In this document: in pieces, positions 1 to 8,795 of the stretch
Layout: every line of letters begins with the position of its first letter
Numbering within the stretch: the stretch's first letter is position 1
Source of the DNA: Mediterraneibacter agrestimuris
GTDB lineage: Bacteria; Bacillota; Clostridia; Lachnospirales; Lachnospiraceae
Reading direction: 5' to 3'
NCBI RefSeq assembly: GCF_943193195.1
Contig: NZ_CALPDG010000012.1
Span: forward strand, 1 to 64,000
Length of the DNA: 64,000 nucleotides
Notes under the pieces: generated by a model
The model's input: only the letters and a program-made list of their open reading frames with translations
Databases searched by the model: none
Told to the model about the DNA's origin: nothing
Translations under genes and position numbers: made by a program

Positions 1-269
1 AATGTAAAGCGGTTGAAAACACAGTAACTATACGGGTTTTTCCATAATTGGTACCGCCAGCGTGAATAATTCAGGATTATGTGTCTTCTTTTCAGCTTTC
101 TTGCTGACGTCATAGGGAAATTGTAACAAAAGTGAAAGATGCCACTTCAAAACACAAAAAAATAGCACTATCTTTAGAAAAATAGTACCATTTCATTTTT
201 TACTTTTCTGATTGCACAATTCTTCTATTTTTCGTTACTATTCAACATCTAATCCTCTCAAGATCAAGG
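1..269. other. Left-edge non-coding stretch
   Basis: No convincing gene is present on either strand. The stretch is AT-rich, with a near-repeat of AATAGCACTAT and AATAGTACCAT around 160-195 that could be regulatory or chance. It lies downstream of the AraC-type gene on the minus strand. I see no clear terminator hairpin. Confidence 0.4.
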
Positions 270-1238
270 TCATTTTCTCTCCACACTCTTCCGATATTCA
301 TTAGGGCTCATCCCATACCGTTCACGAAATCTCCGGTAAAAATAGCTTGTATTATCATATCCCACAGACTCAATGATATTTGCCACCGGAAGTCCCGTAT
401 TATCCAGCAGATATCTCGCCTGATTCATCCGCTTCTCTTGCAGCAGATCCTTATATGTCCTGCCGGTATTCTTCTTAATCTCTCTGCTTAACCAGTACAC
501 ATCGTATTTCATCATTGCCGCCAATTCAGACAGACTTCCGTTTTTATAATGATCATCTATATATCTGAGCACGGTTCCCGTCAATTCTGTCTGGAACTTT
601 CCACTGCCGGTCTCCATCTTATCTGTATAATTCAACAGCTGCAAAAACAGAAGCCCCATTGTAATCTGATTACAGCTCCGCTTATTTCCCATATCATAAA
701 AAATTGTCCACACCATATTTTCTACAAGATTCTGCACCGGAAGAATATCAGCCACATGGAAATATAAATAAGAACTCAGACCATTATTACCGCTTAACGT
801 TCCGATAAGAAACTCTCTCAGTGTATTTTCTTCCTCTCCCAGCATGGAAAATGCGGTATCAAAGAATTCAGGCAGAATAATAAAATTAACTGCAATATCT
901 GTTTCCCTTGCAGGCAGAATCTCCTGCTCGGCATGCTGGTTCAAAAAAAGCAGATCGCCCTCTTCCAACACTACCCGGCTGCCGTCAATGATATGAGTTG
1001 TTGTTCCCTGACACATATAGATGACTTCTACATAATTGTGCTTATGCTTCGGAAAATGTACAAAGCGGGTATGAGGGCGTACCTGGATCAGCTTGCCTCT
1101 CTGCATCAATTTCTCAGAGTCTACGATTAACTCCCTTTTTTCGGTATACCTCTGCTGTTCAATGTTTCCGTTTCCGTCCAAAATATGCTGTTCCTCTTCA
1201 GTAATCACTGACAATGCCCTCAATAACTCCCGATTCAT
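270..1238 (-). CDS. AraC-family transcriptional regulator with N-terminal cupin
   Basis: A 322-residue regulator. The N-terminal part reads as an AraC-type cupin (RPHTRFVHFPKHKHNYVEV, then a typical DGSRVVLEEGDLLFLN turn) for binding a small ligand. The last ~95 residues hold the two helix-turn-helix units, with LSELAAMMKYDVYWLSREIK first and the diagnostic VGYDNTSYFYRRFRERYGMSP second. I chose the ATG at 1238 because AAGGAAGG lies 5 bases before it. A start 12 codons upstream has no comparable site. No catabolic partner is adjacent, so the effector and regulon are unknown. The next gene upstream is the ParA-like ATPase in the same direction. Confidence 0.85.
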   Translation of the reverse strand: MNRELLRALSVITEEEQHILDGNGNIEQQRYTEKRELIVDSEKLMQRGKLIQVRPHTRFVHFPKHKHNYVEVIYMCQGTTTHIIDGSRVVLEEGDLLFLNQHAEQEILPARETDIAVNFIILPEFFDTAFSMLGEEENTLREFLIGTLSGNNGLSSYLYFHVADILPVQNLVENMVWTIFYDMGNKRSCNQITMGLLFLQLLNYTDKMETGSGKFQTELTGTVLRYIDDHYKNGSLSELAAMMKYDVYWLSREIKKNTGRTYKDLLQEKRMNQARYLLDNTGLPVANIIESVGYDNTSYFYRRFRERYGMSPNEYRKSVERK

Positions 1239-1318
1239 TTGTACCTTCCTTAAAACATACTGACAATCAGACACGCCCTTCCGATTTCAGTCTATGTATC
1301 CCCATTTTTGACATATCA

Positions 1319-2101
1319 CTACAACCTTATGATTTCTTTTGTCAGTTCCATATATTCTTTCGCACTTCTGCTGCTTTTCTTATATGCCATAATCGGAGCA
1401 TGATTATCCTGTGACCATTCGATTGTGCTGTCTACCCTGATAAATGTGTCAAATACTTTAACCCCTTCCAGATCTTTCAGCATATCTATCGTTTGCTTGA
1501 AATAACTCTTTCTTGTATCCACCTTTGTGATCAGTACGCCGCCGATCGTCAAATCTGGCGCGACCTGTTTCACCTGCTCTAAAAACTCAAACATATTTCC
1601 CAGCCCGAACAATCCCCATGGCGTAGACTCTACCGGTATAATAATCTGATCCGACGCGCACAGAATGTTCATCACCCAGCCGCCGAGAGTTGGCGGGGCG
1701 TCAATCAGAATATAATCGTAGATTTCCGTCTCTAAAATATTAGTAAGACATTTCTTTAAAATATATTCTCTCTGCCATTTTGTAAATAATTCATATTCAA
1801 TAGAACTCATCAGTGTGGAGGACGGAATTAAATCCAGATTCTTATAATCAGAATATACAATATAATCCTTCAAATCATCCTGTCTGCGGATTCCTTCGTA
1901 CAGATTCTTTTCACTCTGCGCAAATGCCAGCACCTGATCCTCATCAAACAGAGAAAGGGAAAGATTTAGCTGCATATCGCCATCAATCAAAAGTACCCTT
2001 TTCCCAAACTGTGTCAGTCCATATCCCACATTTGAGCAAGTCGTAGACTTGCCGCTCCCACCTTTATTATTTGCAAAGCAAATCACCTTTGTCTTCCCCA
2101 T
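1319..2101 (-). CDS. Orphan ParA/MinD-type ATPase
   Basis: A 260-residue ParA-family P-loop ATPase (AAA_31 type) expected to form ATP-dependent dimers that position DNA or a protein cargo. The deviant Walker A motif NNKGGSGKSTT is near residues 11-21, followed by the switch LLIDGDMQLNLS and Walker B ILIDAPPTLGG. The start at 2101 has AAGGAG 9 bases upstream and begins 2 bases after the stop of the HD hydrolase gene, so the two are almost certainly co-transcribed. There is no parB, parS-like cluster or replication gene nearby. A chromosomal or plasmid partition role is therefore not supported; it is better called an orphan ParA with unknown cargo. Confidence 0.88.
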   Translation of the reverse strand: MGKTKVICFANNKGGSGKSTTCSNVGYGLTQFGKRVLLIDGDMQLNLSLSLFDEDQVLAFAQSEKNLYEGIRRQDDLKDYIVYSDYKNLDLIPSSTLMSSIEYELFTKWQREYILKKCLTNILETEIYDYILIDAPPTLGGWVMNILCASDQIIIPVESTPWGLFGLGNMFEFLEQVKQVAPDLTIGGVLITKVDTRKSYFKQTIDMLKDLEGVKVFDTFIRVDSTIEWSQDNHAPIMAYKKSSRSAKEYMELTKEIIRL

Positions 2102-2103
2102 TT

Positions 2104-2688
2104 TTATAAACTCCTTTTTATCTCGTTCTTCCATGCCAGAGAAGCAGGTCCCTCCCCGAAATATTTCCGTACCAGATTACAATATTCCTGATATGCGTGA
2201 ACATCTTCATATTCATCATGCAAAACATCCCGGATACTCTTGTAATACCAGCCCATAGCCGCCTTACTCTGCATTCGGAAACGAAGCCAGAACTCCTCTC
2301 CAATCTTAGGATAATCACGGTCAATATCTCGCATATTGGACAGCTTGTCCGCCAGCGCGATCATCTGTACTTCCTTTGGAACCTTTCCCAAACGCTGAAT
2401 TGTTGCACTTTTTCTTTCTTCCCATGTTTTAGACTTATCCTCACTCTCACTTTGCACAAGAGACGCAACCCGGGTTCCGAATTTATCTTTCAGAACTTCC
2501 GCTGTCACACCGTTGCAATCTTCAATGGTATCGTGCAATACTGCGGCACAGACCACTTCTTCATCCTCCGTCATAGAGGCTACGATATCTGCCACCTCAA
2601 TCGGATGAACGATATACGGACGCTTACTTCCTTTACGAAACTGCCCTTCGTGTGCCTTCGTTGCAAACTCAATGGCTTCGTTAATCAT
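2104..2688 (-). CDS. MESH1/SpoT-like HD hydrolase (small alarmone hydrolase candidate)
   Basis: A 194-residue single-domain HD protein. The RelA/SpoT-type hydrolase pattern is visible: H13 in AHEGQFRKG, H28 in YIVHPIEVA, the H52-D53 pair in AAVLHDTIED, and D114 in ALADKLSN. No synthetase or TGS/ACT domain follows, so it resembles stand-alone alarmone hydrolases (MESH1/SAH) that cleave (p)ppGpp using a metal ion. The true substrate could instead be another nucleotide. It is the first gene of a two-gene unit with the ParA ATPase. The start is supported by AGGAGG just upstream (AAAGGAGGCAGAAC). Confidence 0.85.
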   Translation of the reverse strand: MINEAIEFATKAHEGQFRKGSKRPYIVHPIEVADIVASMTEDEEVVCAAVLHDTIEDCNGVTAEVLKDKFGTRVASLVQSESEDKSKTWEERKSATIQRLGKVPKEVQMIALADKLSNMRDIDRDYPKIGEEFWLRFRMQSKAAMGWYYKSIRDVLHDEYEDVHAYQEYCNLVRKYFGEGPASLAWKNEIKRSL

Positions 2689-2803
2689 GTTCTGCCTCCT
2701 TTATGATTTCATACATGAAATGAAAAACCGATTTTATGATGTTTATGGACTTCTTCTAATACCAAAATCATACCACACTAACCAGGGAATCACAACGAGA
2801 ATC

Positions 2804-3541
2804 CTATATGAATCCTCCGTCAAATCCTATAACCTGACCTGTCATATATGGGTGCTTTTCTGCCAGATCCAAGACCAGTTCTGCTGCTTCTTCCGGCGCG
2901 GCAAAACGTCCTGCCGGAACCTCTTCCGCAAGCATAATTCTCTCTTCTTCGGAAAGATGTGTATTCATTACTGTGTCTATGACTCCACAGGCGATTGCAT
3001 TGACCTGAATATTGCTCGGGGCAAGTTCCTTGGCAAGTGCCATTGTCAATCCATTCAATCCGGCTTTCGTAGCAGAGTATGCCGCCTCACAGGAGGCTCC
3101 GATGCGCCCCCATATAGAAGAAATGTTGATAATTCTGCCGCATTTTTTAGAAACCATATAAGGAATCGCCGCACGGCAGCAGTAAAATGCCGAGGACAGG
3201 TTTGTATGAAGAATCTGGTTCCAATCCTCATCACTCATATCTGTCAAAAGCCCGATATAAGAGATTCCGGCATTGTTGACCAGAACATCCAGTCCATCGA
3301 CTTGATTTTCTATTACCTGAAATATTCTCTGTACATCCTCAGAACATCCCACATCTCCCGGTACAATCGTACATTCTGCACCTAATGCCGTTAATTCCTC
3401 TTTAAGCTGATTTAACTGCTCCAATGATTTCCCTGAATTGATAAATACATGGTACCCCTCTCTGGCAAACCGCATAGCGCAGGCTCTTCCTATACCACGT
3501 GAAGCCCCGGTAACCAGTACACATTTCGTTTTTGTATCCAT
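2804..3541 (-). CDS. SDR-family oxidoreductase, FabG-like
   Basis: A 245-residue classical short-chain dehydrogenase/reductase. It shows the nucleotide-binding TGASRGIG near the N-terminus, the NNAGIS motif, the catalytic Ser in NISSIWGRIG and the YSATKAG active-site Tyr-Lys pair, and ends in the usual GQVIGFDGGFI. The sequence is closest in feel to 3-oxoacyl-ACP reductases (FabG/YmfI). It has no fatty-acid gene neighbours, so the substrate is open. I chose the ATG at 3541 because AGGA lies 9 bases before it; the ATG two codons upstream is too close to that site. Confidence 0.85.
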   Translation of the reverse strand: MDTKTKCVLVTGASRGIGRACAMRFAREGYHVFINSGKSLEQLNQLKEELTALGAECTIVPGDVGCSEDVQRIFQVIENQVDGLDVLVNNAGISYIGLLTDMSDEDWNQILHTNLSSAFYCCRAAIPYMVSKKCGRIINISSIWGRIGASCEAAYSATKAGLNGLTMALAKELAPSNIQVNAIACGVIDTVMNTHLSEEERIMLAEEVPAGRFAAPEEAAELVLDLAEKHPYMTGQVIGFDGGFI

Positions 3542-3629
3542 AATCATGCTTCCTGCCTTATTTAATCTTACTCTGTAATATTATAATATTCCAGACTTTT
3601 ATATCCTTCCTGTCTTCGTATAAAAGCTT

Positions 3630-4871
3630 TTATACTTTATTGTATATCTCTTTCGGAACGTATGCTCTTACTTCAATTCCCTCCGGAACATACTCTTCTG
3701 AAAGAAGCTGCCCGTTCTGCCGGATCATCTGTATCTTTCCGGCTTCTGCAAATGAATACAACCGCTCCACATAAATCTGATCCTTCCGCAATATCTCTGC
3801 CAGGACAGCTTTGAGTTCTTCCAGCCCCTGACCAGTCTTTGCTGATGTATGCAAAGTATAATCTGCCTGAAAGTCACGCAATGCTCCTGCTCCTGCTGCT
3901 TTATCCTGCTTATTAAACAAAGTTACAACCGGTTTTTCCCTTACTCCAAGCTGACGCAGTGTATCGTATACAACATACATCTGTGTGTCCATCTGCGGAT
4001 TGGACGCATCTACTACATGGATGATAATATCTGCATACTTAGCTTCTTCCAGAGTGCTTTTAAATGCTTCAATCAGATGATGGGGCAGCTTGCGGATAAA
4101 TCCGACTGTATCAGTCAGCAGAATTTGCTGCTTTCCATCTAACTCCAATGCTCTTGTTGTTGTATCCAATGTAGAAAAGAGCATAGCATCTTCCAGTATC
4201 CCCGCACCTGTCAACGTATTTTCAATACTGCTTTTTCCTGCAGAGGTATAGCCGACCAACGCCGCTACTTTCAGATTAGACTGCTTTCTCTGTGAGCGGA
4301 TCAGTTCCCTGTGCTGTTCCACCTCTTTTAATTCCCTCTTCAAACGGCTGATTCTCTCCCGGATCAAACGGCGGTCCATTTCCAGTTTCTTTTCTCCCGG
4401 ACCTCTTGTACCAATCCCGCCGCCCAGCCGGGACAAGGAATTACGAAGTCCTACCAGCCGGGATGCCCTGTATTTCAATTGTGCCAGTTCCACTTGGATT
4501 TTCCCTTCTCCAGTTACTGCACGGGCGGCAAAAATATCCAAAATCAAAAGAGTCCGGTCAATAATCTTACAATTCAGATCCTCTTCCAGATTGCCAAGCT
4601 GAACGGAAGACAGTTCATCATCACAGACAATCCCTGTTGCATCTCTTTCCCACAAGAGCTCTTTTAATTCCGCTATCTTTCCTTTTCCAATATAAGTTGC
4701 AGGATGTATATTCTCTCGTTTCTGAATAAGCCGGCCAACCACGGCTGCTCCCGCAGTCTTTGCAAGTTCCCCCAGTTCATCCAGGGATTCTTCTGCCGGC
4801 TCACTGTCATCTGCCTGCACCCCCACAAGAATAACCCTCTCTTCCTGTTCTTTTAAATCATATAGACTCAT
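3630..4871 (-). CDS. hflX: GTPase HflX
   Basis: A 413-residue ribosome-associated GTPase that splits or rescues stalled ribosomes in other bacteria. Family features are the N-terminal HflX domain (YIGKGKIAELKELL), the glycine-rich linker GIGTRGPGEKKLEMDRR, a helical segment, and the G domain with G1 GYTSAGKSS, G3 DTVGF and G4 NKQD. Length is typical. The start at 4871 has AAGGAG 6 bases upstream; a start 11 codons earlier lacks one. It lies downstream of the TPR membrane protein gene, separated by a short GC-rich hairpin. Confidence 0.95.
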   Translation of the reverse strand: MSLYDLKEQEERVILVGVQADDSEPAEESLDELGELAKTAGAAVVGRLIQKRENIHPATYIGKGKIAELKELLWERDATGIVCDDELSSVQLGNLEEDLNCKIIDRTLLILDIFAARAVTGEGKIQVELAQLKYRASRLVGLRNSLSRLGGGIGTRGPGEKKLEMDRRLIRERISRLKRELKEVEQHRELIRSQRKQSNLKVAALVGYTSAGKSSIENTLTGAGILEDAMLFSTLDTTTRALELDGKQQILLTDTVGFIRKLPHHLIEAFKSTLEEAKYADIIIHVVDASNPQMDTQMYVVYDTLRQLGVREKPVVTLFNKQDKAAGAGALRDFQADYTLHTSAKTGQGLEELKAVLAEILRKDQIYVERLYSFAEAGKIQMIRQNGQLLSEEYVPEGIEVRAYVPKEIYNKV

Positions 4872-4908
4872 AAAAATCTCCTTGTATATGAAAATAGATT
4901 GCACAAAA

Positions 4909-4930
4909 GCGCGGTCTTTACATCCCGCGC
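4909..4930 (-). terminator. GC-rich hairpin between the TPR gene and hflX
   Basis: GCGCGG and CCGCGC form a 6-bp stem with a 10-base loop, followed on the minus strand by only four T. It could be a weak terminator or attenuator that lowers read-through into hflX. Confidence 0.45.
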
Positions 4931-4945
4931 CTCCTTATTTTGTTC

Positions 4946-5797
4946 CTATCTTGTAGATAAGAATTCCGCCTCCTTCTGTGCGGCCGTATCTTCCGGATAT
5001 GTCCCAATGTAAGCTTCCATCTCTGCCTTTGCATTGACCCAGTCCAGCTTCTTCTCGAAGCAGACAATCCGGTTAAGCTTCATTTCTTGAATCACAGCAG
5101 AATAATCCGCCGTCTGCTCTTCGCCAGACGTATCCGTATAAGCCCCTGATGCAGGAAGCGCCGCTCCTGCTTCAAAAGCGCTTAGCGCCCCGTCATAATC
5201 TTCCAGATACATTGCGGAAAGTCCTATCAGGTTGTAAAGAACCGGGGTCACTCCCCCGCCTAAATCAACGACTTGCTGTAAATTCATCCGTGCCTGCCCA
5301 TAATCCTGCTGTACATAATATACCATTCCCAGACCGCGGTAAGCCTCTGTAATATACGGCGTCCCGTCCTCTGTCAGAGTCGCGGTATTCCCCTGTTCCT
5401 GTTGTGCCTGCTCATTGGCAATTGCTTTTTCAAACTGCTTGACTGCTTCTTCATATTGCTCCTCTTGAAGCAGTTGAACCCCCCTTTTTACATAGTCTTC
5501 AGCAGCTGATTTTCCTTGATACTGATAAACGTAATATCCGCTGATTCCCAACACCGCAATGATGAAAATCACAATCAGTGTTATCCCTATTCCTTTTCCC
5601 AACCCTCTCTTTTTCTGCCTCCTGAGTTTTTTACTGGTGGCAGCCTTTTTTGCCTGTGCTGTTCTCACACCAGAAGCGTTACCCCGCCCTCTTGTCTGTT
5701 TATTCTGCTTTGTGTTTGCCTGCACCTTTCGCCTGTAAATTTCCCCCCGAGAAACTGCCTGACCTTTATTCTCTTTACTCATAACGGTTTTATTCAC
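4946..5797 (-). CDS. TPR-repeat membrane protein of unknown role
   Basis: A 283-residue protein with a very basic cytoplasmic N-terminus (about 70 residues rich in Lys, Arg, Gln), one membrane helix (ITLIVIFIIAVLGISGYYVY) and an extracellular domain. That domain carries TPR-like repeats (VKRGVQLLQEEQYEEAVKQFEKAIA, AYRGLGMVYYVQQDYGQARMNLQQVV, LIGLSAMYLEDYDGALSAFEAG). TPR proteins usually scaffold protein complexes. The start is uncertain: GTG at 5797 has a poor ribosome site, and an ATG five codons later has none. It lies between the metal ATPase and hflX, all on the minus strand. Confidence 0.75.
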   Translation of the reverse strand: MNKTVMSKENKGQAVSRGEIYRRKVQANTKQNKQTRGRGNASGVRTAQAKKAATSKKLRRQKKRGLGKGIGITLIVIFIIAVLGISGYYVYQYQGKSAAEDYVKRGVQLLQEEQYEEAVKQFEKAIANEQAQQEQGNTATLTEDGTPYITEAYRGLGMVYYVQQDYGQARMNLQQVVDLGGGVTPVLYNLIGLSAMYLEDYDGALSAFEAGAALPASGAYTDTSGEEQTADYSAVIQEMKLNRIVCFEKKLDWVNAKAEMEAYIGTYPEDTAAQKEAEFLSTR

Positions 5798-5819
5798 ACT
5801 TTCTTTATTATAATCATTT

Positions 5820-7679
5820 TTACTCCGGATATTTAAGCACCCAGAATGAATTTAAAATACTCACCAGCATCACACCCATATCCGCAATAATCGCATCCTG
5901 CATAGACACATATCCATAAAATGCCATAATTAAGAGTATCACTTTCATACCAATAGCAAATATCAGATTCTGTCTCACAGCACGAACAGTTCCTCTGGAA
6001 ATACGGATTGCATTGATAATTTTGAATGGTTCGTCTTCCATCAGAATGATGTCTGCCGCTTCCAGCGCTGCATCTGCCCCAAGACCTCCCATCGCAATGC
6101 CTACGTCTGCCCTTGCAAGCACCGGTGCGTCATTGATGCCGTCTCCGACAAAAGCAAGCTTTTCACTTTCCAGCTGACTCGCCATGAACTCTTCCAGTTG
6201 TTCTACTTTATCCTGGGGCATCAGATTGGCATACACATATTCAATTCCCAGCTTTTTCGCCACATCTTCAGCCACCCGCTCATTATCTCCCGTAAGCATG
6301 ACTGCCTCGATCCGCCGCCGGTTCATCCAGCGAATCGTACGCTTTGCATCCTGCCTGATAACATCAGATATCAGAATATGCCCCTTACATTCTCCATCGA
6401 CCGCCACATATACAGCCGATCCTATTTCATTAGTGGGCTGATAAAAAATTCCCAATTTATTCATAAATTTGGAATTACCGATATGAACGGTTTTTCCATC
6501 TATCACAGCCTCCACTCCAAATCCGGGATGTTCTTTAATATCCTTTACACGGCTGGTATCCAGTTCCAAACCATATGCATCCTTCAGTGAAGCCGCAATC
6601 GGGTGATTAGAGTAAGCTTCTCCGTGTGCAGTAATCTCCAGCAAATCTTCCTCAGAAATTCCTTTCGGACAAACTTCCTGTACATGGAATACCCCCATCG
6701 TAAGTGTGCCAGTCTTGTCAAAAATAAATGTTTCTGTCTTGGACAATGCTTCCAGATAATTACTTCCTTTGATCATCACTCCCTGTTTGGAAGCTGCACC
6801 GATTCCGCCTAAAAATGCCAGCGGCACAGAAATCAGCAAACCAAATGGACATGCTGCAACAAGGAAAATCAATCCGCGATACATCCATGTCTCTGTATCA
6901 TGAGAAGCAATCATCATCGGCGGCAGAATCATAACCAAAATTCCTAATAATGTTACAAGCGGTGTATAAAATCTTGTAAAACGATCTGCAAAATTCTCAC
7001 AATCTGATTTTTTATAACTGGCATTCTCAACCAGCTTCATAATACGTGATGCTGTAGAATCTGCATAAGCTTTGGACACTCTTGCTTCAATCAGGCCGCT
7101 CAAGTTAATACTCCCGCTATATACTTTCTGTCCGATTTTCACTTCTCTGGGTATAGCTTCTCCTGTCAGCGCTTTCATATCAATTGTACTGACACCCTCT
7201 GTTACTATTGCATCTACCGGAATCTTCTCCCCCGGTTTGATAACAATCACATCTCCCGGATTCAACTCAGATGGGTTCACACTTTCTTCACTATTTCCTA
7301 CTTTCTTATTAGCGGAATCAGGACGGATATCCATATATTTTGCAATGGATTTCTTAGTCCTGCTCATAGAAATCGCCTCGATCAGCTTACCTATCTGAAA
7401 GAACAGCATTGCTCCGACAGCTTCGGTGTATTTCCCAATCAGCATCGCTCCGATTGTTGCAATCAGCATCAGAAAATTCTCATCAAAAAAATGAACCCGG
7501 CGGAAATTCTTAAACATCTGCCAGCAGATTCCCGCCATCAGTGATATGTATGCTAATAAGAATACGATTAGTTTCGTTGTCGCTGATACATTCCAATATC
7601 GAACAGAACACAGTGCCAGTACATACAATACACCCCCGGCGCCAAGCTCCATAAGTTTATTTTTAACTTCCTTTGCCAT
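5820..7679 (-). CDS. P1B-type heavy-metal ATPase with atypical CPF motif
   Basis: A 619-residue P-type ATPase predicted to export a soft or transition metal. The actuator loop TGEAIP, phosphorylation site DKTGTLT (D321) and hinge GDGINDAP are intact. The membrane motif is CPF (C277-P278-F279) where the Zn/Cd/Pb group has CPC. The later-helix Lys (GMKVILL) and Asp (IADMGVML) of that group are present. There is no N-terminal metal-binding domain or CxxC motif. I chose the ATG at 7679 because GAGGGAG lies about 5 bases upstream. A near-consensus promoter precedes it at 7730-7758. Metal specificity cannot be assigned from sequence alone. Confidence 0.9.
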   Translation of the reverse strand: MAKEVKNKLMELGAGGVLYVLALCSVRYWNVSATTKLIVFLLAYISLMAGICWQMFKNFRRVHFFDENFLMLIATIGAMLIGKYTEAVGAMLFFQIGKLIEAISMSRTKKSIAKYMDIRPDSANKKVGNSEESVNPSELNPGDVIVIKPGEKIPVDAIVTEGVSTIDMKALTGEAIPREVKIGQKVYSGSINLSGLIEARVSKAYADSTASRIMKLVENASYKKSDCENFADRFTRFYTPLVTLLGILVMILPPMMIASHDTETWMYRGLIFLVAACPFGLLISVPLAFLGGIGAASKQGVMIKGSNYLEALSKTETFIFDKTGTLTMGVFHVQEVCPKGISEEDLLEITAHGEAYSNHPIAASLKDAYGLELDTSRVKDIKEHPGFGVEAVIDGKTVHIGNSKFMNKLGIFYQPTNEIGSAVYVAVDGECKGHILISDVIRQDAKRTIRWMNRRRIEAVMLTGDNERVAEDVAKKLGIEYVYANLMPQDKVEQLEEFMASQLESEKLAFVGDGINDAPVLARADVGIAMGGLGADAALEAADIILMEDEPFKIINAIRISRGTVRAVRQNLIFAIGMKVILLIMAFYGYVSMQDAIIADMGVMLVSILNSFWVLKYPE

Positions 7680-7729
7680 ATCGGCTCCCTCTTTTTCTTT
7701 TTTGATACACGATTGTAAACTCAATTGTT

Positions 7730-7758
7730 ATTATACGGGAAATCCAGACCAAGGTCAA
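7730..7758 (-). promoter_or_regulatory. Sigma-A promoter of the metal ATPase gene
   Basis: On the minus strand TTGACC (7753-7758) and TATAAT (7730-7735) are separated by 17 bp. The element GACCAAGGTC overlaps the -35 region and is itself a short palindrome, so it may be an operator. The spacer is a normal 17 bp, not the 19-20 bp typical of MerR-activated promoters. Confidence 0.7.
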
Positions 7759-7920
7759 GCAAGCGGTAATGACAAATCCCCGTAAAAACAGACCTTTTTT
7801 CGTCATTACAAATTTCAATTCCCACACATAAAAAAGAAGTATTTCTTCTCCCGTTGCTTTTAACAGCGGATTCAAAACACTTCTTCTGTACTCGTAAATG
7901 TAATATTATATTCTCTTTCT

Positions 7921-8670
7921 CTAACTGTAGACTGTCACTTCTCTCTGCCCCGGCTTACTGCCGATCAGACTTTCCGTTACATCATTCATCTGGATCCGCT
8001 CCTGCCTGTGTCCCTCTTCTTCTCTGAGACATGCCTGAATCGCCTCATTCAGCGACAGCATCTTATCATCCAGCTCGGACACCATCTGTGCACATTCCCT
8101 AAGCTCCATACTAATGTAATCCGGTGCATTTCCCTCGAATTTGTAATAAATCTTGTGCTCCAGACTTGCCCAGAAATCCATCGCAATTGTACGGATCTGA
8201 ATCTCCACTTTCGTATCCACCACACTGTCAGATAAAAAAATTGGAACTGATACGAGCATATGATAACTCTTATAGCCGCTCACTTTCGGATTCTTAATAT
8301 AGTCCTTAATAGTCAGCACTTTTAAGTCACTCTGATTGCCAATCATTTCCGCAAGGCGGTAAATATCTGAAGTAAAAGAACATATCAAACGCACACCTGC
8401 AATATCGTTGATATACTTCACCATATTTTCAATAGATGTCTCATATCCGTTTCTTTTCAACTTCTTAACAATACTCTCCGGTGTCTTTATTCTTGTTTTA
8501 ATGTGCTCAATGGGATTATACTTATGTACATGCTGAAACTCATCATTAAGAATATCCAGCTTTGTTCCAACTTCTTTTAATGCTGCGTTATACAAAAAAA
8601 TGACTGTCTTCCAACTGTCAACATCTTCATAATTTCGGATTGCATCTCGGATCTGTCGTTCGCCTCCCAA
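7921..8670 (-). CDS. RelQ/YjbM-type small alarmone synthetase
   Basis: A 249-residue GTP pyrophosphokinase-family protein with only the synthetase domain. It matches the family in IKTPESIVKKLKRNG (ATP contact), INDIAGVRLICSF with the catalytic Asp, GYKSYHMLV (nucleotide-stacking Tyr) and VEIQIRTIAMDFWASLEHKIYYK. It should transfer pyrophosphate from ATP to GDP or GTP, making (p)ppGpp. Translation probably begins at TTG 8670 (GGGAGG 10 bases upstream), since no ATG occurs before the conserved region. It is monocistronic, with its own promoter at 8727-8755. Confidence 0.92.
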   Translation of the reverse strand: MGGERQIRDAIRNYEDVDSWKTVIFLYNAALKEVGTKLDILNDEFQHVHKYNPIEHIKTRIKTPESIVKKLKRNGYETSIENMVKYINDIAGVRLICSFTSDIYRLAEMIGNQSDLKVLTIKDYIKNPKVSGYKSYHMLVSVPIFLSDSVVDTKVEIQIRTIAMDFWASLEHKIYYKFEGNAPDYISMELRECAQMVSELDDKMLSLNEAIQACLREEEGHRQERIQMNDVTESLIGSKPGQREVTVYS

Positions 8671-8726
8671 TTGTAAATCGCCTCCCTGTGACCTCGTTTT
8701 TTACTTATAACCACTTATTAATGATT

Positions 8727-8755
8727 ATTATAACATATTCCTGATAATCTGTCAC
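8727..8755 (-). promoter_or_regulatory. Promoter of the alarmone synthetase gene
   Basis: GTGACA (8750-8755), 17 bp, then TATAAT (8727-8732) on the minus strand, about 55 bases before the TTG start. Confidence 0.65.
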
Positions 8756-8795
8756 AGATTTCACGCTTTTTTAAGAAAGCCATTGTATCAAATCC

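Noticed and set aside
549-767. Short plus-strand open frame inside the AraC-type gene, and many similar ones elsewhere
   Set aside because: They lie opposite clear protein genes, have no ribosome sites, and their compositions are those of antisense shadows.
1319-2101. ParA as a sign of a plasmid or integrated element
   Set aside because: No ParB, replication, integrase or conjugation gene accompanies it, and neighbours are chromosomal housekeeping genes.
7753-7767. MerR-type operator before the metal ATPase
   Set aside because: The promoter spacer is a normal 17 bp and no MerR or ArsR gene is nearby; only the short palindrome remains.
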